In this document: positions 1 through 6,263 of the stretch, in pieces
Layout of the letters: each line of letters starts with the position of its first letter
Numbering within the stretch: position 1 is the first letter of the stretch
Source of the DNA: PVC group bacterium
Lineage (GTDB): Bacteria; Verrucomicrobiota; Kiritimatiellia; CAIKKV01
Direction of reading: 5' to 3'
Assembly (NCBI GenBank): GCA_945898015.1
Contig: CAMDGM010000007.1
Coordinates: 1-64,000, forward strand
DNA length: 64,000 nucleotides
Notes under the pieces: model-generated
Databases searched by the model: none
Told to the model about the DNA's origin: nothing
The model's input: the letters and a program-made list of their open reading frames with translations, nothing else
Made by a program: the position numbers and the translations under genes

Positions 1-1
1 C

Positions 2-100
2 GGCGCCGACTTCCAGAACGACATGCTGTTCTCGGGCTCCGGCAAACTCCTCGTCGGCGCCCAGTCTCGCAAAAAGGGAACCATGATCGTCATCCGATGA
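2..100 (+). CDS. C-terminal end of an unidentified protein (partial)
   Basis: The window opens inside a reading frame of about 32 codons that ends in TGA at 98-100. The residues are glycine-rich and polar (it contains LFSGSGKLLVGAQ) and end in a short hydrophobic run, MIVIR. This is too little to assign a family. The frame was chosen because it has a natural codon composition and reads through to a single stop. It could belong to a beta-rich secreted protein, but that is a guess. Confidence 0.4.
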   Translation, partial: GADFQNDMLFSGSGKLLVGAQSRKKGTMIVIR

Positions 101-197
101 GAAGGTTTGCGGAATGGTTGACCGGCCATCCGTCCCGACAGGGTGGCCAGTGAGTGCGCATTTAACATTAATATCGCACACAAACGGTACTTTCTGG

Positions 198-225
198 TTG
201 CACTTTATACCGGTTGTGATATATT
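198..225 (+). promoter_or_regulatory. Possible promoter for the ATPase gene, implying a leaderless mRNA
   Basis: TTGCAC at 198-203 is followed after 16 bp by TATATT at 220-225, which matches the -10 consensus at five of six positions. The -10 box ends only 7 bases before the ATG at 233, so transcription would start at or next to the start codon. No Shine-Dalgarno sequence is seen before that ATG, which fits a leaderless transcript. Confidence 0.35.
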
Positions 226-232
226 GACGGCC

Positions 233-1624
233 ATGAAAAGGATAATCAGCGACCAACTTGATGTTTGGAAGACGAAAAACGGCCGTAAGCCGCTGCTTCT
301 TCAAGGCGCACGGCAGGTGGGGAAGACCTTTTCCTTGCGGGAGTTTGGCAGGAATGGTTTTCCACGGCATCACTACATCAATTTCGAGGAGCAGGAGCGT
401 TTCACGGCCGTGTTTGGTGGAGACCTAAACCCGGACCGCGTTGTCCAGGACTTGTCCTTGCTCCTGAACACGCCAATCGATCGACAGACCGACCTGTTGA
501 TCTTTGACGAAATCCAGCAGTGCCCGCGGGCGTTGACGAGTCTCAAGTACTTCGCAGAGCGCATGCCGGAACTGGCGGTCTGCGCGGCGGGTTCGCTGTT
601 GGGCGTCCATCTGGGCGAAAGCCCATTTCCGGTCGGGAAGGTCGATGCGTTGCGGATGGGTCCGCTGACGTTCGAGGAGTTTCTCCACGCCGGCGACAAC
701 CCCATGCTCCATGAGGCGTTCGCGGCCATCCAGGAACTGATGCCTTTATCCGATGCACTGCACGCCAAGTTGTGGGAGGAGTTCAAGCTCTATCTGGTCA
801 CGGGCGGATTGCCGGAAGTTGTCGCGGCGTTCAACCGAAACAGGACCGACCTTTTCGCGGCGTTCCAGGAAGTCCGGGCAGTGCAGACGCGGTTGGTTTC
901 CGACTACGTCGCCGACATGGCCAAGCACTGCGGCAAGCAGAACGCCATGCATCTCGAACGATTGTGGCGGCACATTCCGGCCCAACTGGGACGCGATCAG
1001 AGCGGATCGGCGCCCAAGTTCGTGTTCAAGGACGTGCTTCCAGGGATCCGGGGTTACGAACGGTTGGCCGGGGCGATCGACTGGCTTGAGGCTGCCGGGC
1101 TGATCATTCGTGTGCCCATTGCCAACAGCGGGTTGCTGCCTTTTCCCGCGTATGAAAAGGAGAGTTTCTTCAAACTTTTCGTCTTTGACGTCGGAATCCT
1201 CGGTGCGCTCTGTCGCTTGCCGGTCAAGAGTGTGCTCGACTACGATTATGGAACGTACAAGGGGTTCTATGCCGAAAACTTTGCCGCGCAGGAATTCAAA
1301 ACATGCCACTGGGACAACTTCGCGTGCTGGCGGGAGGGAAGCGCGGAGGTCGAGTTCATCTGCGAGGTGGACGGCGCCGTCATTCCCATGGAAGTCAAGT
1401 CCGGCTGGGTGACGCAAGCCAAGAGCCTGAAAGTTTTCGCCGACAAATACCGCCCCCCTTTCAGTGCGGTGTTCAGCGGGCGCAATCTTGGCGCCGATCA
1501 GCGCCTGAGGAAGCACTACTACCCGCTCTATCTGGCATCCAAGTTCCCACTGCCCTGGCTGCGGCGGGACGACGCAGCGGTGGGGCACGCATCCGAAGCG
1601 CAGAGGCACGAACCCACAACGTGA
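233..1624 (+). CDS. AAA ATPase with DUF4143 C-terminal domain
   Basis: A 463-residue member of the AAA_14/DUF4143 family of stand-alone ATPases, whose cellular role is poorly defined. The Walker A motif is GARQVGKT near residue 27 and the Walker B is LLIFDEIQ near residue 86. The C-terminal half has the DUF4143 winged-helix region. It ends in a PD-(D/E)XK-like nuclease fold signature, AEVEFI followed by PMEVKSG, in which the first acidic residue is Glu. The frame is open upstream to 143, but those residues look non-coding and the family normally begins at MKRII, so the ATG at 233 is preferred. The gene stands alone, convergent with the element genes. It could be element cargo or host; the sequence does not decide this. 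Confidence 0.85.
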   Translation: MKRIISDQLDVWKTKNGRKPLLLQGARQVGKTFSLREFGRNGFPRHHYINFEEQERFTAVFGGDLNPDRVVQDLSLLLNTPIDRQTDLLIFDEIQQCPRALTSLKYFAERMPELAVCAAGSLLGVHLGESPFPVGKVDALRMGPLTFEEFLHAGDNPMLHEAFAAIQELMPLSDALHAKLWEEFKLYLVTGGLPEVVAAFNRNRTDLFAAFQEVRAVQTRLVSDYVADMAKHCGKQNAMHLERLWRHIPAQLGRDQSGSAPKFVFKDVLPGIRGYERLAGAIDWLEAAGLIIRVPIANSGLLPFPAYEKESFFKLFVFDVGILGALCRLPVKSVLDYDYGTYKGFYAENFAAQEFKTCHWDNFACWREGSAEVEFICEVDGAVIPMEVKSGWVTQAKSLKVFADKYRPPFSAVFSGRNLGADQRLRKHYYPLYLASKFPLPWLRRDDAAVGHASEAQRHEPTT

Positions 1625-1789
1625 TGGCGGCGGAGTACTGGATGGGTCCGGATGCCAATGGAACGGGTTGTTGTTCTTACAATAATGTGCGCCCAGCGAA
1701 TCCCTTATTATTCAAAGGATTACCACCCGTCAACGAGTCTATCGAGTTCAACCCATCGACAGTTCAACCCCGCGTACGCTTGGCGATCG

Positions 1790-2614
1790 CTAAGCTTTTT
1801 TCAACAGCGCATCCAGTCGTTTTTCGCCGCCGGCAGCTAAAGGCACTCCAATCCCTGTTGCCAGGCGTTGAGATTCAAGCCGGCCCTGTATGGCGGCATT
1901 GGTGGCCGTGACCTGCTCGGCGTTCTGGTGAACCGTTTTCATCCGGGGGGCCAGTTTCTCCAGCATTTCGAAAAGAAACTGGGTTGCCGTTTGATCCTGA
2001 ACGCGCTCGTCCCGTGAGTCGATTTCCATTTTTTTAAGCAAAATATCGTGACCCCGCAGACGGATCAGATCCCCCGTACGCAATTCTCCGCCCATCGCTC
2101 TGCGTGTCAATTCCTGTTCGACGATGGCGCTGAGGTCGCTGCCGAGCTTCGATGCGCCCAACTGCCCCCTGAGGCCCTCCAAACCGCCCAGGAGCGCGGC
2201 ACGGATCAAGCGGTCATCATCATGCGGCTCACGTGACAGCGAGGCCCTGAGGCGCAACAGAACGCCCTGCAGCGGCCTGTCGAGTGTATCGCGGACGGCC
2301 CAGAATATCTGACCGTACAGCCTAACGTCCTGGGCGTCCAGTCCAAGCTCAACGGCGATCGCTTCAACTGGAGAACCGGTAACCCAATAGGCCTCCACGA
2401 GTTGGCCGGTCATGGTGCCGTGCCACCCGACGATTCGCTCGAAAGCGGGAATTGGACGCTGGTGTAAATGCTGGTAACAGGCCCTAAGATCTGGATCCCG
2501 TCCCATCAGGGGCAGCACCCTTTCAGCTGCACCAGCGACCCTATAGCGCCAGTCCATCGTGAATCCGATTGGGTCATCCGCCGGGGTCGTGATCTCAATT
2601 CCATTTACCGTCAT
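1790..2614 (-). CDS. Unidentified element protein with an HTH-like segment
   Basis: A 274-residue protein whose function I do not recognise. The start ATG at 2612-2614 overlaps the stop of the upstream gene as ATGA, so the two are probably translationally coupled. An upstream in-frame extension was discarded for that reason. A segment near residues 75-110 (GSPVEAIAVELGLDA, then an aromatic IFWAVRD stretch) resembles a helix-turn-helix of the kind that selects sites by residue identity, followed by a conserved-looking aromatic patch. The C-terminal part is helical and charged and ends in KKA. It is the last gene of the element's distal operon. A DNA-binding role is an inference. Confidence 0.6.
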   Translation of the reverse strand: MTVNGIEITTPADDPIGFTMDWRYRVAGAAERVLPLMGRDPDLRACYQHLHQRPIPAFERIVGWHGTMTGQLVEAYWVTGSPVEAIAVELGLDAQDVRLYGQIFWAVRDTLDRPLQGVLLRLRASLSREPHDDDRLIRAALLGGLEGLRGQLGASKLGSDLSAIVEQELTRRAMGGELRTGDLIRLRGHDILLKKMEIDSRDERVQDQTATQFLFEMLEKLAPRMKTVHQNAEQVTATNAAIQGRLESQRLATGIGVPLAAGGEKRLDALLKKA

Positions 2615-3270
2615 ACGAACTCCTTCTCCAGTACTCGCCCAAGTTTCCTGATGGACTCGTCCGTGGCCCTCATGGCTCGGCTGATCCGCCGTAGCGTCAT
2701 GCAGTTTCTGCTTTGCCCGTGGGGCGAAAGATAGGCCAATAGTACTTTGTGCTGCGCCCAACGTTGCCCATCAAGCTCACGGATTTCCACCATCAGTCGC
2801 CGCAGTTCCCCGAGGCTTGCCTGATCCACGACGGTCACGGAACCGCACCGGAATAGGCGATGGCCAAGGAAGTGATACCCCGTCCTCGCAGCCACCAAGA
2901 CGGCACGATCGTGAGCTGCCTGGCGCAGGCTGGTCAAGTCTTGGATTCGCGTGGCATGTTGCGCAGTCGACCAGCGGTTGGCGATATGTTGACCCAGTAA
3001 CTGGCGCTCAGACTTTGTGAGCCCACCAATGTAGTACGTGCGCCGCTGGCGGGGCCGGATACGGAACTGGAGCTTGAAATACGGTTTACCCCGAATGCTC
3101 CGATCCAGATAGAGGGAAGGCCGGTATGGTAGCCGGTCACTCAGGGCGATGGCAGTTAGCAATTGTCCGGATCCCGTTCGGAGCCATTCCGGCGCCAATA
3201 AAGGCAGCCGGCATAAAGGGACTGAAGATATGTTATGAATCACACCCACCACCTGACAAACCCATTGCAC
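2611..3270 (-). CDS. Unidentified element protein, basic, possibly DNA-binding
   Basis: Up to 219 residues, very rich in Arg. The central segment (KPYFKLQFRIRPRQRR, then TYYIGG) resembles the short beta-strand N-terminal motif found in many integrase-like and phage DNA-binding proteins, where a compact aromatic sheet contacts DNA. The rest is helical and rich in Arg and Leu. The first available start is a GTG at 3268-3270 with no good ribosome site, so the true start may lie further in. Its stop overlaps the ATG of the next gene (ATGA at 2611-2614). The pair probably works together. I cannot name a family. Confidence 0.55.
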   Translation of the reverse strand: MQWVCQVVGVIHNISSVPLCRLPLLAPEWLRTGSGQLLTAIALSDRLPYRPSLYLDRSIRGKPYFKLQFRIRPRQRRTYYIGGLTKSERQLLGQHIANRWSTAQHATRIQDLTSLRQAAHDRAVLVAARTGYHFLGHRLFRCGSVTVVDQASLGELRRLMVEIRELDGQRWAQHKVLLAYLSPHGQSRNCMTLRRISRAMRATDESIRKLGRVLEKEFV

Positions 3271-3521
3271 GCTTCTCTATTGGGGTTCGCCAGATTGTGG
3301 TTTCTCTAACTACCTTTATATCAAATGGTTACGGGAAAAGCAAGCCTGGCCTCCAGCCCGAACGTACCGTGTACTGGCCTTTCCCTGTCCGGCGTAACTG
3401 GCGTGTTCGGCGTACGCCCCCGCTACCCTGATGATCGATGATCGATGATCGCCCAACTGGCGCCGAAGGCGCTGCATGGCTGGTCACCGGTCAACGGTTT
3501 AGCGAAGGGTACGACTGCATA
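3271..3521. other. Non-coding gap inside the element, candidate origin or control region
   Basis: This is one of the two longest gene-free stretches of the element. It holds an AT-rich tract (about 3297-3332), three tandem copies of a 7-bp unit (3431-3451) and a short hairpin with a GAA loop (3460-3472). It must also hold the promoter for the two minus-strand genes to its left, though no clear sigma70 boxes were found. No convincing gene was seen in it. Confidence 0.35.
3431..3451. repeat. Three perfect tandem copies of ATGATCG
   Basis: ATGATCG occurs three times head to tail with no spacing, each copy containing GATC. It lies in the element's non-coding gap. The arrangement is like a very short iteron or operator array. 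Three 7-bp copies are few, so it may be a chance simple repeat. Confidence 0.5.
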
Positions 3522-4121
3522 TCACTCGATATCCGACGGCCTGGGATGCTTCCACCTCCGGGCGCTTGGCGACGCTGACCACCTGCGCTCAGCCAGTATT
3601 CCCTCCGCCCATTCGGCGATCACACGGTCAGCCCCCAGATCGATTGTGTGCCGCTGCCCCTGCTGGTCGGTGTAATCAACCTGATAAGAATCCGGACACG
3701 CCGTGCCGCACATCCCCGTCACGATGGCGTCCAGCGGGATCTCCCGCATGCGTATCAGCTTGAGCATATCACCCTCGCTTAACGCACGTGATTGGGTCAG
3801 CTGCGCCGCCAGTAGCTGGCCGACATGGCCCGGGGCTCCCTCGCGGGACACACCGGTCAAACGGATAACGGCATCGGATGCCAGAGGGGGCGCATCGGAG
3901 TCCGCGTAAGCGGCGCGCACGCTGGCCTCATAGGCGCGTTTCCTGCGCTCGTCGCTCTCGCGTTCACGGCGTTCGAGCTCGGCTTCCCAAGAAGCCTGCC
4001 TTTCGAGCCATTCCTCCGGTATCGGTGGCGGTAAACTGTCCGGCACCTCGGGTAACCGTTCGGTCAACTCGTTCAAGAGTTTCAAACCCTCGCTCATCCC
4101 ATCACTCATTTCATCACTCAT
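3522..4121 (-). CDS. Unidentified element protein (199 residues)
   Basis: The start ATG at 4119-4121 has a strong ribosome site (AAGGAG, 7 bases upstream), so the 11-residue upstream extension is rejected. The N-terminus is Ser/Met/Asp/Glu-rich (MSDEMSDGMSEG). It is followed by a proline patch, a charged coiled-coil-like helix around residues 40-70 (WEAELERRERESDERRK) and a folded C-terminal half with a short beta hairpin (YQVDYTDQQGQRHTIDLG). No enzyme motif is visible. It lies 57 bases downstream of the polymerase gene on the same strand. An accessory role in element replication is possible but is inferred from position only. Confidence 0.6.
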   Translation of the reverse strand: MSDEMSDGMSEGLKLLNELTERLPEVPDSLPPPIPEEWLERQASWEAELERRERESDERRKRAYEASVRAAYADSDAPPLASDAVIRLTGVSREGAPGHVGQLLAAQLTQSRALSEGDMLKLIRMREIPLDAIVTGMCGTACPDSYQVDYTDQQGQRHTIDLGADRVIAEWAEGILAERRWSASPSARRWKHPRPSDIE

Positions 4122-4178
4122 CGTTGGTCTCCTTGTCGTGTTAAGGGGCACCAATAGTACGCCCCAGTATCGTATCGT

Positions 4179-6263
4179 TCATCCAAACGGTATTAATCGC
4201 CCCTGCGCGTCATAGAGGGCCTTTGCGGCCTTATCCCAACGCCTCATCACCGCATACTCCGTGCGGATCTCAACGTCCGGACAAACCTGCCGCATGGCCG
4301 CTACCATGATCCTCGATATGTCATCGGCCGACTGGCTGTAATCCTCGCATTCCGCCACCTCCACCAGCACCTCGTCGTGGATAAATGCCACCACGCGGTA
4401 GCCGGCGCGGTTCAATTCGTACAGAGCTAACTTGGCTCCGTCGGCGGAGAGCCCCTGGAACGGCCAGTTGTGTTCCTGCGTGTACCGGCAATCGGACTTC
4501 ACGCGACCAGTCGGGATTGAAACTGTTGTGCCGGGAACCAGCAAACACTGAAGGAACCGGGAACCCTGGCGGGTAAGGATCATTTCGCGTGCGAGCTTAT
4601 ACCGGCTGGCTTCACTATTCTCGACCTGGTTCCACGCCCACTCAATTTCATCGGCTCTGAACGCCCTCCCGGCTGACGTCTCCTGCTTCCCGCCCGCAAC
4701 CCTCATCACGATTGCAGCGCCTGTCTCGGCACCGATCTGACCCCTGGGGTAGCGGTCCAAATCGAGCGTCACGCCCAATTGTTCCAGCGTGTTCCCCTGA
4801 GCCAAGTAGGGTTCCATTTCAGGAAACAGATTCACCCACGCTGACCGCCAGCTCTCGGCCTCCTCCTCGGTCAAGTCGGCCCCGTAAGCCGATTTGGCAT
4901 AGCCACGAAGGCCCCGTGTTCCCATGCCTCCCGGCAGGCCGAATGAGACTGCCTTGGCCTTCTGTCGTTCGGCCTTGGTCACCTGCGACTCAGGTATTCC
5001 CGTGATCATGGCGGCTACATGTCGGTGTAAATCCACACCCTGGTTGATCAACTCTAGCATGTGGGATTTGCCGTACCGGCCATAACAGATCTGGGCCAGA
5101 GCGCATAATTCCAACACACAGTAGTCGCAGGCGATCAGTACATGCCCGGGCGACGGCACCAGACATTCACGAATCCCGCCTGAACGTGGAAGATTCTGGA
5201 TGTTGGGTCGGCTGCAAGAGGTGCGGCCAGTCCGCACCAGGAGATTATAATGCGGAAATGTCTGCCCGCCGGCTTCACGAAGATGCCCAACATATGTCGA
5301 ACGCAACTTCCCCTGCTCTTTAAAACTTAAAAATGCCCTAACAAAATCATGATCCGCCATAGCCACGAGGGCGTCAGCTGCCTGACAGACATCTCCCGAT
5401 TTCTGAGTCACCTGAAGGGCCAATCCACGCTCCTGCGCTATGCGGGTTACAACTTTGTTAAACACCTTCTTGGTGCCGGGCCGTCCGGGGACATACCCAT
5501 AATTCGCCAAAATGGTTTTGTCCTGATTGATCCCTGTCGCCAATTGGCAATCCAGTTTCTCAACAGCCGCGAGATCAATGCCCATCCCACGGTGCTCCAT
5601 GGCCCGCAGCGCAATGTCCCCTTTCAACTGGATGTCATGACCTAGGGCGCCAAATACGCTGTTCTGCTGAAGAACGTTCATCTGAACCGAATGGCACTCC
5701 GGTTCCAGCAGCGCACCCAATTGAAAAGTCGCCACGGCGTCTAGCGCCGCATAGATGAGGTATTCGGATGGAATTGCGGGGTAATCGACAATGCCGTTCT
5801 CAAGGAACCGGCCAAAACCCATTCGAATGTCCGCATTTTTATCCAACTCCACATCGAGAAAGGCCTTCGTCATGTAATCTAAACTGTAACGGTGCGCAAC
5901 ATCACCTGTTTTGGCCGTCACCAGCAACCTGAAAAGGATGCTCACATCGACGATGCGCCCGGCTTCGACCATTGGATGAAAGTCGAAGCCTGAAGCCTTG
6001 GCGGTCACCTCCAGGTCGAAGGAAGCCGTGTGCATGAACACCCGGCAGTCGTGATGAATGTCCCAAAACGCCACGAGATCCTGCCGACGGATAAAAAAAA
6101 CGTTCTGCCCGTCAAACACGGATCCAATCACGTAATCCTGAATAACCCGGGGATCGTCCAAGGCCGTGGTTTCGGTGTCAAACGCAAAGCACTCTCCAAC
6201 CCGCCCCATGGAGGGGTGCCAGACAAATGCATCAATTCTTAGATCCTTGAAATTGATCTTCAT
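4179..6263 (-). CDS. Family A DNA polymerase with 3'-5' exonuclease domain
   Basis: A 694-residue phage-type relative of DNA polymerase I without the 5' nuclease domain. The proofreading domain is complete: Exo I FDTETT near residue 28, Exo II HTASFD near 77, and Exo III YAALDAVAT near 170. The polymerase domain has the TGRTSCSRPNIQNLPR motif, motif A CDYCVLEL near 378 with the catalytic Asp, motif B RQKAKAVSFGLPGG near 435, and motif C FIHDEVLVE near 627. In motif B the Tyr that usually ends the O helix is replaced by Gly, while the dNTP-selecting Phe is kept. The start overlaps the stop of the primase-helicase gene (ATGA at 6260-6263). It is expected to copy the excised element. It is not the host polA, being shorter and embedded in a mobile module. 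Confidence 0.93.
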   Translation of the reverse strand: MKINFKDLRIDAFVWHPSMGRVGECFAFDTETTALDDPRVIQDYVIGSVFDGQNVFFIRRQDLVAFWDIHHDCRVFMHTASFDLEVTAKASGFDFHPMVEAGRIVDVSILFRLLVTAKTGDVAHRYSLDYMTKAFLDVELDKNADIRMGFGRFLENGIVDYPAIPSEYLIYAALDAVATFQLGALLEPECHSVQMNVLQQNSVFGALGHDIQLKGDIALRAMEHRGMGIDLAAVEKLDCQLATGINQDKTILANYGYVPGRPGTKKVFNKVVTRIAQERGLALQVTQKSGDVCQAADALVAMADHDFVRAFLSFKEQGKLRSTYVGHLREAGGQTFPHYNLLVRTGRTSCSRPNIQNLPRSGGIRECLVPSPGHVLIACDYCVLELCALAQICYGRYGKSHMLELINQGVDLHRHVAAMITGIPESQVTKAERQKAKAVSFGLPGGMGTRGLRGYAKSAYGADLTEEEAESWRSAWVNLFPEMEPYLAQGNTLEQLGVTLDLDRYPRGQIGAETGAAIVMRVAGGKQETSAGRAFRADEIEWAWNQVENSEASRYKLAREMILTRQGSRFLQCLLVPGTTVSIPTGRVKSDCRYTQEHNWPFQGLSADGAKLALYELNRAGYRVVAFIHDEVLVEVAECEDYSQSADDISRIMVAAMRQVCPDVEIRTEYAVMRRWDKAAKALYDAQGRLIPFG

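Noticed and set aside
1715-1740. Terminator after the ATPase gene
   Set aside because: A weak imperfect AT hairpin (AATCC.TT with AA.GGATT) lacks a T-run and a GC stem.
3431-3451. CRISPR array
   Set aside because: Only three 7-bp tandem units with no spacers and no cas genes.
100-3500. Second att copy for the tRNA-Arg element
   Set aside because: The 3' half of the tRNA was compared by eye with this stretch and only a weak partial match near 3451 was seen.
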